64,000 nt of DNA from an uncultured Corynebacterium sp. (lineage in GTDB: Bacteria > Actinomycetota > Actinomycetes > Mycobacteriales > Mycobacteriaceae): the NCBI RefSeq assembly GCF_946221105.1, contig NZ_CAMICL010000005.1, forward strand, positions 1-64,000. Direction: 5' to 3'. A program made the position numbers and the translations under genes. Position 1 is the first letter of the stretch, and each line of letters begins with the position of its first letter. The notes under the pieces were generated by a model. It ran no database searches. It saw nothing but the letters and a program-made list of their open reading frames with translations, and was not told where the DNA came from. Positions 45,553 through 53,951 of this stretch are shown in pieces.

Positions 45553-46254
45553 TTATCCTCCCTCGTATTTCTGAATCACCCACAGCTCGGTGTCAGTGTC
45601 CTGGTCCACCTCGCCGCGCCTGCGCACCAGATCCACAAACAGGCGGCGAACGCCCGGGTCCGGCAACGCGTGGACGAGCCGTTCCAGCTGCTGCGTGTCG
45701 TGGGCGTGCCGTGGCGCCGGCGGGGCGTGTAGGAACTGCTGCGCCACCGCGTCGAAGCCCGGCACCGCATCGGCGAGGATCGCCTGCGCGTCGTCGCGGA
45801 TAACGGCCTCCATCGCCCGCAGCTCCTGGGCGGCGGCGATCGCGGGGCGTGCGTCGTCGTTAATGCGCAAGCTCACCCCGCCAATCTCCGCGATGAGCAG
45901 CCCCACCACCGTCTCGCCGAGCTCGTCGGCCGCCGAAGTCACCCACACGTTGTCGAAGATGTTGTGGGCGCACATGGTGATCGCCTGGGCGGTCTCCACG
46001 TCGTCCAGCAGCTGCTGTCCTTCGTCCAGCGCGGTGTGCAGAAACATCTGCCGCGGGCGCGCGTGGTCGGCCAGGATCTCGCAGGCGGTGCGGATGTCAG
46101 CCGCTGGGGCGTCGAGAAGCACGAGGTCCACGTGCGCGATCGCGCCGGGGTCATCGGCGATGTCCAGCGGGCGCACCGTGTGGCCGGCGCGCTCGAAGCG
46201 CTCCGCAAGCGGCGAAACGCCGAACACCGCCCCCACCAGCAGGCGAGGCGGCAT
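45553..46254 (-). CDS. Rossmann/DUF2520-like protein next to panC
   Basis: A 233-residue protein. The N-terminal half looks like a dinucleotide-binding fold (LLVGAVFGVSPLAERFERAGHTVRPL; VDLVLLDAP), and the C-terminal half is helical, as in the 6PGDH-like DUF2520 group that accompanies panC in mycobacteria. The glycine motif is degenerate, so cofactor binding is doubtful. No spacer to panC or to the gene at 46255. Confidence 0.7.
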   Translation of the reverse strand: MPPRLLVGAVFGVSPLAERFERAGHTVRPLDIADDPGAIAHVDLVLLDAPAADIRTACEILADHARPRQMFLHTALDEGQQLLDDVETAQAITMCAHNIFDNVWVTSAADELGETVVGLLIAEIGGVSLRINDDARPAIAAAQELRAMEAVIRDDAQAILADAVPGFDAVAQQFLHAPPAPRHAHDTQQLERLVHALPDPGVRRLFVDLVRRRGEVDQDTDTELWVIQKYEGG

Positions 46255-47094
46255 CTAGTTCCCCCGGCGCGCGAGCAGCTCGGCGACGGAAACTGCGCCC
46301 TCTCCCCGCTCGTCCGCGCGGCGGCGGCCAGAACGACGCTCACGCTGCGGCTCGGGCTCTGGATCTGGAGTCGGTTCCGGCGCAGGTTCCGGCATCGGCT
46401 CTGGGGTTTGCTCCGCCTTCGCTTTTTCTGCTTCCCGCTCGCTGATCAGGTCCGACAGCGGGTTGCGCGCCGGGCGGGCGGACGGCTGTGTGCCGATGCG
46501 GCCCGCGATCGCGTCGGAGCTCGGCGCGCCGGTCGGGCGGGCGGGGCGCACGCGGCTGATCACGACAGTGTCGTCCGTGGACGGGCTGTGCGCCGGCTGC
46601 GGCTTCGGCTCCGGGGCGGGTTCCGGAGTTGGCTCTGGTTCCGGTTCCGGCTCTGGCTCTGGCTTCGACTCCAGCTCGCTGATGCGGCGGGCACGGGCCT
46701 GCACGGCGGCGGGCTCGTACTCGAAGACGCGGCCGTTGAGCTCCTCCAACTGGGCGCGCAGCGCCTGGATCTGCTCCTGCAGCTCGCGCAGCGTCTCCAC
46801 GTCCACGGAGGATCCTGCCGGGCGGGCCTCCAGCTCTTCGCGGTGACGCTGCTCCTGCTCCTGAATGCGCTGCTCAGCGGCCGCGGCCTCGGAGGTGGCG
46901 GTGTCGCGGTCCCGGCGCACCTTGGAGTTGATCAGGATCCCGGCTGCACCAGCCCACAGCGCGAAGATCAGCGCGATCTTCAGCGCGTTGGCGGAGTTGG
47001 TGAACAGCATGACCACGGTGCCGATGACAGCGACCACAAAAGGCACGATGACCCACAGGCTCGCGCGGTCTGGGGACGCATTCTGGGCACTCAT
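46255..47094 (-). CDS. Membrane protein with coiled coil and PE-rich tail
   Basis: A roughly 279-residue protein. Two N-terminal helices (SLWVIVPFVVAVIGTVVMLF; LKIALIFALWAGAAGILI) precede a coiled coil (about 68-130, ESLERLRE-type heptads such as VETLRELQEQIQALRAQLEE) and long runs of PEPEPEP. The end is basic (RERRSGRRRADERG). Related to a conserved actinobacterial gene near folK. ATG 47094 is preferred over GTG 47103. Function unknown; structural or division-related roles are guesses. Confidence 0.75.
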   Translation of the reverse strand: MSAQNASPDRASLWVIVPFVVAVIGTVVMLFTNSANALKIALIFALWAGAAGILINSKVRRDRDTATSEAAAAEQRIQEQEQRHREELEARPAGSSVDVETLRELQEQIQALRAQLEELNGRVFEYEPAAVQARARRISELESKPEPEPEPEPEPTPEPAPEPKPQPAHSPSTDDTVVISRVRPARPTGAPSSDAIAGRIGTQPSARPARNPLSDLISEREAEKAKAEQTPEPMPEPAPEPTPDPEPEPQRERRSGRRRADERGEGAVSVAELLARRGN

Positions 47095-47104
47095 GCCCAA
47101 CACT

Positions 47105-47572
47105 CTAGCTAACGCCTTGGCCCTCGTTGGGCGGCGACACCTCGCAGTTTTTCTCCAGCCAAGTTCCGGCCGCGCACAGCGCGATTCCGCCGAGGGTGCC
47201 GGCGACCAGCGGCGGGACGTCGCCAGGCGCTGCCTCGAGCACGCCGAGTTTGGTCACCACGAAGCTCAGCGTGCCGCCGTAGAGGCCGCCGAACACCGCG
47301 CCGGCCCAGGCGCTGGCTTTGCCAAAGACCATGAAGTTCGCCGCTTGCATGGGGTTGAGCTGGCTGCGGTCCAGCCCGACCTTGCCCTCCTTGCGGCGCT
47401 TGCGCACCACGAGCGCGAGCCACGCGGCGATCACCGCCATCACCCACAACGACAGCGGCACCACCATGCTGAGCGATTCCAGCAGGTTGTAGAACCTTCG
47501 CACCAGAATCACCGCCGCAGCCGCGCAGAAACCGGCGACGGCGATCAACCCCTCGTACGGCGTGCGCTTCAT
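47105..47572 (-). CDS. DUF3180 membrane protein
   Basis: A 155-residue protein of the DUF3180 family, starting MKRTPYEGLIAVAGFC and with four hydrophobic helices. The gene overlaps folK by ATGA. In mycobacteria the same protein sits between the gene at 46255's ortholog and folK. Function unknown. The longer frame to 47908 is antisense-type extension and is rejected. Confidence 0.82.
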   Translation of the reverse strand: MKRTPYEGLIAVAGFCAAAAVILVRRFYNLLESLSMVVPLSLWVMAVIAAWLALVVRKRRKEGKVGLDRSQLNPMQAANFMVFGKASAWAGAVFGGLYGGTLSFVVTKLGVLEAAPGDVPPLVAGTLGGIALCAAGTWLEKNCEVSPPNEGQGVS

Positions 47573-48027
47573 AGCTTGCGCACCCCCTGATCCTCGAGGT
47601 TGTCCAGCAGCTCGCTTATGGACGCTCCGTTGAGCTCCGCGTCTGGATCCACCTCGAACCAGGGCTCGAGCACGAACTGGCGCAGGTGCGCGCGCGGGTG
47701 CGGGACGGTCAGCTCCGGGTCGTCCGAGGTGTAGCCCTCGATCCAGATGATGTCCACGTCCAACGTGCGCGGCCCCCACCGCTCCTCGCGGACGCGGTGC
47801 GCACGCTGCTCCAGCTCCTGGCAGCGGGCCAGTAATTGCTGCGGGGTGTCGTCCACGTCCACCAAGAGGGACTGGTTGAGAAAATCCGGCTGGTTGGTGT
47901 TTCCCCACGGCGCTGTGGCGTAGATGGAGCTCGCGGCGAGGGTGTCGCGGGCGAACTCGTCGGCCACCGTTTGCAGGTGGGCGCGCGCGTCGCCCATGTT
48001 GGACCCGGAGGACAGCACGGCACGCAT
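47569..48027 (-). CDS. folK: 2-amino-4-hydroxy-6-hydroxymethyldihydropteridine diphosphokinase
   Basis: HPPK, 152 aa, transferring diphosphate to the pterin in folate synthesis. N-terminal AVLSSGSNMGDARAHLQ, the substrate loop QPDFLNQSLLVD and the metal site RWGPRTLDVDIIW are present. It overlaps the DUF3180 start by four bases. It follows folB by three bases. Confidence 0.93.
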   Translation of the reverse strand: MRAVLSSGSNMGDARAHLQTVADEFARDTLAASSIYATAPWGNTNQPDFLNQSLLVDVDDTPQQLLARCQELEQRAHRVREERWGPRTLDVDIIWIEGYTSDDPELTVPHPRAHLRQFVLEPWFEVDPDAELNGASISELLDNLEDQGVRKL

Positions 48028-48030
48028 GCG

Positions 48031-48402
48031 CTACATCCGCTTCCGGGAGCGGCGGGCCACCACTGCCACGTCGTCGAACACGGCCGGGATCGGCGCATGC
48101 GGTTTGTGCAGGGTGACCTCCACGGCGTGCAGCGCGTCGTAGCTGCGCATGGCGGTTTCGGCGATCTCCACCACCACCGTCTCAATCAGCTGGCGCGGGG
48201 TGCCGGTGGCGATTTTTAAAGCCGCGTCCGCCAGCTCGGCGTAGTTGACGGTCTGCGTCAGGTCGTCGTCGCGCGCCGCGCCTGTGAAATCCAGCCAGCA
48301 GGTGATGTCGAGCGAAAACGCCTGCCCGAACTCGGTTTCGTGCTCGAGCACGCCGTGGTTGGCGTGGAACTGCAGGCCTTTGAGTTCGATCCGGTCAGCC
48401 AT
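48031..48402 (-). CDS. folB: Dihydroneopterin aldolase
   Basis: A 123-residue folate enzyme: MADRIELKGLQFHANHGVLE with the conserved NHGV site, VNYAELA, and KPHAPIPA near the end. The ATG at 48402 overlaps the folP stop by eight bases. The longer frame to 48759 lies antisense-like across folP and is rejected. Confidence 0.93.
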   Translation of the reverse strand: MADRIELKGLQFHANHGVLEHETEFGQAFSLDITCWLDFTGAARDDDLTQTVNYAELADAALKIATGTPRQLIETVVVEIAETAMRSYDALHAVEVTLHKPHAPIPAVFDDVAVVARRSRKRM

Positions 48403-49237
48403 TTTTCCACCTTTCCGCCACGTCCACCGCGTCGCGCGAGACCGCCACCTCGTGTACCCGCACGCACCAGGCCCCAGCCTGTGCTGCGAGGGCGGTGACT
48501 GCTGCGGTGGCGGGGTCGGCGTCGATAGGCGAATGCTCCAGGCCGCGCTGTTGGCGGATTTCCATGAGGAAGCGCTTGCGCGAGGCACCGACGAGGATGG
48601 GGAACCCGCTGGCGATGAACTCCGGCAGCGAGTTGAGCAGCGCCCAGTTGTCCGCGGCCGTCTTGGCAAATCCGAGGCCCGGGTCCAGGGTGATCTGGCT
48701 TTCGTCCACACCGGCAGCCGTCGCCTTGTCGACGAGCTCCGCCAACACCTCGTGCACATCCCCCACCACGTCGCCGCCGTGATCCGCCGCGCCGGAGGCG
48801 TTGACGAAGGCGTCCGCGCGCCAGTGCATCAGGCACACCGGCAGCTTGGTCTCCGCCATCACGCGGTACATGTCGGCATCCGCGAGGCCGCCGGAGACAT
48901 CGTTGATCAGGTCCACGCCCTCCTCGGCCGCGGCCAGCGCGGTCGCGGCGCGCATGGTGTCCACGGAGGTGCGGATCCCGTCCGCGTGCAGCGCGCGGAT
49001 CACGGGCCGGATTCGCTCGGCCTCCACCTCGGCGGGGACGCGGGTGGCGCCGGGACGTGTGGATTCCGCGCCGACGTCGATGATGTCCGCGCCCAGGCGC
49101 ACCAGCTCGTGGGCGTGCGCAATGGCGTCGTCGGTGGCGAGCCACTTGCCGCCGTCGGAGAACGAATCCTCCGTGACGTTGACAATGCCCATCACGCTCG
49201 TGCGCCCCGGCACGGTCAGATCGGCAACGGTAGTCAT
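48395..49237 (-). CDS. folP: Dihydropteroate synthase
   Basis: TIM-barrel enzyme, 280 aa, condensing the pterin with p-aminobenzoate (the sulfonamide target). Motifs are GIVNVTEDSFSDGG, DIIDVGAESTRPGA, INDVSGG, and GASRKRFLM near the end. It starts three bases after folE and overlaps folB. Confidence 0.94.
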   Translation of the reverse strand: MTTVADLTVPGRTSVMGIVNVTEDSFSDGGKWLATDDAIAHAHELVRLGADIIDVGAESTRPGATRVPAEVEAERIRPVIRALHADGIRTSVDTMRAATALAAAEEGVDLINDVSGGLADADMYRVMAETKLPVCLMHWRADAFVNASGAADHGGDVVGDVHEVLAELVDKATAAGVDESQITLDPGLGFAKTAADNWALLNSLPEFIASGFPILVGASRKRFLMEIRQQRGLEHSPIDADPATAAVTALAAQAGAWCVRVHEVAVSRDAVDVAERWKNG

Positions 49238-49240
49238 GTT

Positions 49241-49816
49241 CTATCCCCTAATCAGGCTCAGCACTTCCGCGCGCGAAGCCGCGTTGTTCTGGAAGCCGCC
49301 GCGCACCGCGGAGGTGGTGGTGGTCGCGCCCGGCTTGCGGATCCCGCGCATGGCCATGCACAGGTGCTCGCACTCGATGACCACGATAACCGCAGAAGCA
49401 TTGAGCTTATCGACGATCGCGTCCGCAATCTGCGCCGTCAACCGCTCCTGCACCTGCGGGCGCTTCGCGTACATGTCCGCCACCCGCGCCAGCTTGGACA
49501 GGCCGGTGACCTTGCCCTCCGGGCCCGGGATGTAGCCGATGTGCGCTTCGCCGTAAAACGGCACCAGGTGGTGTTCGCACGTGGAGTAGATCGGGATGTC
49601 GCGCACCAGCACCAGCTCGCGGTGGTTCTCGGAGAACGACTTCTCCAGGTGCACCTTCGGGTCCTCGTGCAGGCCCGCGAAGACCTCCTCGTAGGCGCGC
49701 GCGACGCGGGCCGGGGTTTCCACCAGGCCCTCGCGGTCCGGGTCCTCGCCGACCGCGATGAGCAGCTCGCGCACGGCGGCCTCTGCGCGCTCGCGGTCGA
49801 AGTTCGCGTTAGTCAT
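49241..49816 (-). CDS. folE: GTP cyclohydrolase I
   Basis: A 191-residue enzyme opening folate synthesis from GTP. The zinc ligands are in STCEHHLVPFYG (Cys, His) and the later Cys in CEHLCMAMRG; GLSKLARVADMYAKRPQ is the pterin site. ATG 49816 is coupled to the ftsH stop with an eight-base overlap. The longer frame to 50206 is antisense-type. Confidence 0.94.
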   Translation of the reverse strand: MTNANFDRERAEAAVRELLIAVGEDPDREGLVETPARVARAYEEVFAGLHEDPKVHLEKSFSENHRELVLVRDIPIYSTCEHHLVPFYGEAHIGYIPGPEGKVTGLSKLARVADMYAKRPQVQERLTAQIADAIVDKLNASAVIVVIECEHLCMAMRGIRKPGATTTTSAVRGGFQNNAASRAEVLSLIRG

Positions 49817-52121
49817 CGTCCCTCCTGTGCTTCGGCGCGCGCTCCTCGCGCGGCAGCTGGGTGGTCTCCGCATCCGGCGTCGTCTCCGGCTCCGGGCCGC
49901 GGGAGGCGTGGTTCGGCCGCTCGTTCTCCGGCAGGCGGAAGCCGATCTGCTCTGTGTTTTCCGCCGGGTAGTTGCGGGTGCCCGGGTGCTGTTCCTTCGG
50001 CGCTCCCTTGTACGTCCAGCCCTCCGGCGGCTTCGGGCCGCCGTACTGCGGCTCGTTGTGCTTCGGCTGCTGCCAGCGGGTGGAGCCCTTCTTCGGCGCC
50101 GGGTTCTGCTCCGCCTCGCGTTCCTTGCGGCGGCGCTCGCGGGTGGCCTTGGACGCCTCCAGGATGGAGAAGCGCTTCGGCGGCTCCTCGCCGCGCTCCT
50201 TGGCAATCTCCACCGGGGTTTTCACCGGCTCGCGGTCAGCCTGGCGCCCGAAACGCGCGTCGTGTGCCGGCAGAGCGGGGCGGACCGGCTCGACAGTGTC
50301 GAAGATGGCCTCCAGGTCGCCGCGGCGCAGCGTCTCCTTCTCTAGGAGCTTCGAGGCCAGTGTGTCCAGCTCGTCGCGGTAGCGCTCGAGGGTGGCGTAG
50401 GCGACCTTGTGCGCTTCGTCGAGAAGCATCTGCATCTCCTCGTCGATCTTCGCGGCAACCGCCGGCGAGTACTCCAGCGAGCCGCCGGAGCCGCGGCCGG
50501 AGAAGGGATCGCCTTGCTCCTGGCCGTACTTCACCGGGCCGAGTGCGGAGGTCATGCCGTACTCGGTGACCATCGCACGGGCGATCTTGGTGGCCTGCTC
50601 GATGTCGTTCGACGCGCCCGTGGTCGGCGCGCCGAAGACCAGCTCCTCGGCGGAGCGGCCGCCCATGGCGAAGACCATGCGGGCGAACAGTTCGTCGCGG
50701 GTGTACATGCCCTTGTCGTCCTCGTCGGCAGTCATGGCGAAGCCGCCGGTGCGGCCACGGGCGAGGATGGTCACCTTGTACACGCGCTCAATATCTTTCA
50801 GCGCCCAGGCGGCCAGGGTGTGGCCGCCCTCGTGGTAGGCGGTGACCTTCTTCTCGTGCTCGGAAATGACCTTGCTGGAGCGGCGCGGGCCGCCGATGAC
50901 GCGGTCCGTGGCCTCCTCCAGCGCGTCCGCGGTAATCACGTTGCCGCCGATGCGGGCGGTCAGCAGCGCGGCCTCGTTGAGAACGTTGGCCAAATCCGCG
51001 CCGGACATACCGGCGGTGCGCTTGGCCAAAGCATCGAGCGAGACGTCGTCTGCAAGCGGCTTGTTCTTGGCGTGCACCTTGAGAATCTGCGCGCGGCCGG
51101 CCAGGTCCGGGTTGGTCACCGGGATCTGGCGGTCGAAGCGGCCGGGGCGCAGCAGCGCCGGATCCAGGATGTCCGGGCGGTTCGTCGCCGCGATGAGGAT
51201 GACACCTTCGCGGCCGGAGAAACCGTCCATCTCCACCAGCAGCTGGTTCAGGGTCTGCTCGCGCTCGTCGTGGCCGCCGCCCATGCCGGAGCCGCGCTGG
51301 CGGCCCACCGCATCGATCTCGTCGACGAAGATGATGCACGGGCTGTTCTCGCGCGCCTGCTTGAACAGGTCGCGTACGCGGGAGGCGCCCACGCCGACGA
51401 ACATTTCCACGAAGTCGGAGCCGGAGATGGTGTAGAACGGCACACCCGCCTCGCCGGCCACGGCGCGGGCGAGCAGCGTCTTACCGGTGCCGGGCGGGCC
51501 GTAGAGCAGCACGCCGCGCGGGATCTTCGCGCCGAGTTCCTCGTACACGGTCGGGTCGGTGAGAAAGTCCACCACCTCGTGCAGCTCGTCCACCGCCTCG
51601 TCGGCGCCGGCGACGTCCGCGAACGTGTTGGTCGGGTTGTCCTTGGTCAGCTGCTTCGCCTTCGAGCCGCCGATGCCGAACGGCCCGCCGCCGCCCGCCT
51701 GCATGCGGTACATGAAGTAGAAGATCAGGCCGAACACCAAGATCATCGGCAGCATGAAGCCGAGCATGGACATCAGGAAGGATTCCTGCGTCACGTTCGT
51801 CTCGTACTTGTCCGCGCCGGATTCGCGCACCGCGCCGAAGATCTCCGGGGTGGTGCGTGCCGGGTACTGCGAGGAGATCGCTTCGACGCCCTCGCGCTCG
51901 TCCACGGTGATCGGCTCGCGCAGGTCGATGCGAACGCGCTGCTCGCGGTCGTCGATCTGCACTTCTTCCGCGTTGTGGTTCTGCAGCTGCTCAAGTGCCA
52001 CAGAGGTGTCCACACGCTGGTAGGCGCGGGAATCGTCCCCGATCAGCGTGAGCAGATAGAGGACGATCAGCGCGATGGCGCCAATGATGCCCCACCGCAA
52101 AACCTTTTTATTTTTGCTCAT
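49809..52121 (-). CDS. ftsH: ATP-dependent zinc metalloprotease FtsH
   Basis: A 770-residue membrane AAA protease. Two N-terminal membrane helices flank a periplasmic domain (about 30-110), then come Walker A GPPGTGKTLLARAVAGEAG, SRH and the zinc site HEGGHTLAAW. The C-terminal ~110 residues are Pro/Glu/Arg-rich and low in complexity, as in other actinobacteria. It follows hpt by 11 bases in the usual tilS-hpt-ftsH order. Confidence 0.96.
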   Translation of the reverse strand: MSKNKKVLRWGIIGAIALIVLYLLTLIGDDSRAYQRVDTSVALEQLQNHNAEEVQIDDREQRVRIDLREPITVDEREGVEAISSQYPARTTPEIFGAVRESGADKYETNVTQESFLMSMLGFMLPMILVFGLIFYFMYRMQAGGGGPFGIGGSKAKQLTKDNPTNTFADVAGADEAVDELHEVVDFLTDPTVYEELGAKIPRGVLLYGPPGTGKTLLARAVAGEAGVPFYTISGSDFVEMFVGVGASRVRDLFKQARENSPCIIFVDEIDAVGRQRGSGMGGGHDEREQTLNQLLVEMDGFSGREGVILIAATNRPDILDPALLRPGRFDRQIPVTNPDLAGRAQILKVHAKNKPLADDVSLDALAKRTAGMSGADLANVLNEAALLTARIGGNVITADALEEATDRVIGGPRRSSKVISEHEKKVTAYHEGGHTLAAWALKDIERVYKVTILARGRTGGFAMTADEDDKGMYTRDELFARMVFAMGGRSAEELVFGAPTTGASNDIEQATKIARAMVTEYGMTSALGPVKYGQEQGDPFSGRGSGGSLEYSPAVAAKIDEEMQMLLDEAHKVAYATLERYRDELDTLASKLLEKETLRRGDLEAIFDTVEPVRPALPAHDARFGRQADREPVKTPVEIAKERGEEPPKRFSILEASKATRERRRKEREAEQNPAPKKGSTRWQQPKHNEPQYGGPKPPEGWTYKGAPKEQHPGTRNYPAENTEQIGFRLPENERPNHASRGPEPETTPDAETTQLPREERAPKHRRDDD

Positions 52122-52132
52122 AAACCTTTGTT

Positions 52133-52732
52133 CTAGTCAGCGTCTGAGTACACGCGCGGGTGCAGCGTGCCCACATACGGCAGGTCCCTGTAACGCTCGG
52201 CGTAATCCAGGCCGTAGCCGATGACAAACTCGTTGGGAATGTCGAAACCGATGTCCAGCAGATCAATCTTGGCCGTCTGCACCTCCGGCTTGCGCAGAAG
52301 AGTAACGACTTCGAGGCTCTTCGGGTTCCGGTTGCGCAGATTGCGCAGCAGCCAGGACAGGGTCAGGCCAGAGTCGATGATGTCTTCCACCACGAGCACG
52401 TCGCGGCCAGCGATCTCCTTGTCCAGGTCCTTCAAGATGCGCACCACGCCGGAGCTGGTGGTGGAGTTGCCGTAGGAAGACACGGCCATGAACTCCATCT
52501 CCGCCGGGATGGTCAGCTTGCGCGCGAAGTCGGTGAGGAAGAACACCGCGCCCTTGAGCACGCAGACCAAGATGAGGTCTTCTTCCGAGTCGCGGTACTT
52601 CTCCGAGACCATGTCCGCCAGCTCCTGGATGCGCTCCTGGAGCACATCTTCCGGGATGAGAATCGCCTCGACGTCATCGCCGTAGCGGTTCGCTGGGACG
52701 TTGAAGTCCTTTTTGTCGTGCAACTCGGTCAT
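52133..52732 (-). CDS. hpt: Hypoxanthine phosphoribosyltransferase
   Basis: Salvage enzyme, 199 aa, making IMP and GMP from hypoxanthine and guanine. The PRPP loop is DVLVVEDIIDSGLTLSW, with LVCVLKGAVFFLTDF earlier and VIGYGLDYAERYRDLPYVG at the end. The ATG at 52732 lies 131 bases from the small gene at 52864. Confidence 0.94.
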   Translation of the reverse strand: MTELHDKKDFNVPANRYGDDVEAILIPEDVLQERIQELADMVSEKYRDSEEDLILVCVLKGAVFFLTDFARKLTIPAEMEFMAVSSYGNSTTSSGVVRILKDLDKEIAGRDVLVVEDIIDSGLTLSWLLRNLRNRNPKSLEVVTLLRKPEVQTAKIDLLDIGFDIPNEFVIGYGLDYAERYRDLPYVGTLHPRVYSDAD

Positions 52733-52863
52733 GGGCTGGCCCTTCCCTCTCGCGGTTTTAGCGCTTCAGTTTGCGTTTACGTGCGCGTAACTTCCACATC
52801 TTGCCACCTGCCAGGCGGTAGGTACAACCATCTGCGGGGTTCGGGTCGGCCGCGACGTTCTAA
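52733..52863. other. Gap between hpt and the small gene
   Basis: About 130 bases without a gene. The minus strand holds a weak inverted motif around GTTACGCGCACGTAAAC (about 52774-52790) and no convincing terminator. An hpt promoter is expected here but no clear hexamer pair was found. Confidence 0.3.
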
Positions 52864-53022
52864 TCAGTTCAGCTCGGCCTCGTCGCGGCTTAGCACCGCG
52901 TCATCGGAGAGCCCGTCGCAGTCTTCAAGGATGCCACCCTCAATGCCATGCGCGGCTTGAAATTCCCGCAGGCGACGCACCACATGGCCATTCTGAAAAT
53001 CCCGCGTTGTTTCCTCGTCCAT
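52864..53022 (-). CDS. Small hypothetical protein between hpt and tilS
   Basis: A 52-codon frame, MDEETTRDFQNGHVVRRLRE then QAAHGIEGGILEDCDGLSDD, ending DEAELN. It is acidic with a short basic helix and no signal peptide. GGGAGGT lies just upstream of the ATG, which is its best support. The open frame extends to 53145 but the extra residues lack a ribosome site. No family recognised; it might be a real small protein or a chance frame. Confidence 0.5.
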   Translation of the reverse strand: MDEETTRDFQNGHVVRRLREFQAAHGIEGGILEDCDGLSDDAVLSRDEAELN

Positions 53023-53063
53023 CAGCACCTCCCGTTTACATGCAGACCATATACACAGCGGGT

Positions 53064-53951
53064 TTAATCCACAATGGTCAACTTTCCCTGCCGACGCACC
53101 ACCGCGCGCCCGCCCGCGACAGCCACGGGCCCCTGCCCATGCCAATCGACGACCAAGGCTTCCACCGCGTCAAGCTGGTCCCCTTGCACCGGAACCCCCT
53201 GCTCTAAAAGCCATGCAGCTAATCGACGCCTCCGGATCGGCCCCGCATTTTCCGCCAACTCCGCACAGGAGGTGGTCGGCGTGAGGTCCGTCAGCGACGC
53301 GATCAGGGCCTGGTCCGCCGCGATCCGGTCCGCGGTGGCCGCGAGCGCGGGCACAGCGTCGCCGCCGAGGAGCTGGCTGAGCAGGGGCAGTACCTGGTTG
53401 CGCATCGCCACGCGGCGGAAGGCCGGGTCGGCGTTCATCGGGTCGTGCCACGGATCGAGGCGGAGCTCCTCGCAGGCACCGACGGTGTCCGCGCGGCGGA
53501 TACCCAGAAACGGCCGAACGATGCGCCCGGTGCGCAGCGCCATCCCGGACGGGTTGCCGCGCAGCGCGCCAAGCAGGAGCGTTTCCGCCTGGTCGTCGGC
53601 AGTGTGACCGACCCAGACGTCACTCCCGTACGCCAGCAGCGCCTCGTACCTGGCGCTTCGCGCGGCCGCTTCCAAGTTGCCCTCGCCAACCTCGACGCGG
53701 ACGACTTCGGCTTGGAGGCCAAAACCCCGAGCAACGTCTGCCGCCCGCTCGGCCACCGCATCGGACCCGTCCTGGAGCCCGTGGTCCACCACCACGCAGC
53801 GCACGTCCTTCTTCTCTGCCGCTGCCGCGGCGGCCAAGGCCAGCGAGTCGGGCCCGCCGGACAGGCCGATGATGGCGGGGCCGTTGAAGGGGCGGAGTGC
53901 TCGTCGGCAGGCGAGGAAGTGCGGCGAGCGGCGCGGCCAGAACGGCTCCAT
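53064..53951 (-). CDS. tilS: tRNA(Ile)-lysidine synthetase
   Basis: An ATP-PP-loop enzyme, 295 aa, converting the CAU anticodon wobble C to lysidine. The PP motif is GLSGGPDSLALAAAAA; GHTADDQAETLLLGALRG and PFLGIRRADT follow. It lacks the long C-terminal extension of E. coli TilS, as in other actinobacteria. Its ATG shares one base with the dacB stop (TGATG). Confidence 0.92.
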   Translation of the reverse strand: MEPFWPRRSPHFLACRRALRPFNGPAIIGLSGGPDSLALAAAAAAEKKDVRCVVVDHGLQDGSDAVAERAADVARGFGLQAEVVRVEVGEGNLEAAARSARYEALLAYGSDVWVGHTADDQAETLLLGALRGNPSGMALRTGRIVRPFLGIRRADTVGACEELRLDPWHDPMNADPAFRRVAMRNQVLPLLSQLLGGDAVPALAATADRIAADQALIASLTDLTPTTSCAELAENAGPIRRRRLAAWLLEQGVPVQGDQLDAVEALVVDWHGQGPVAVAGGRAVVRRQGKLTIVD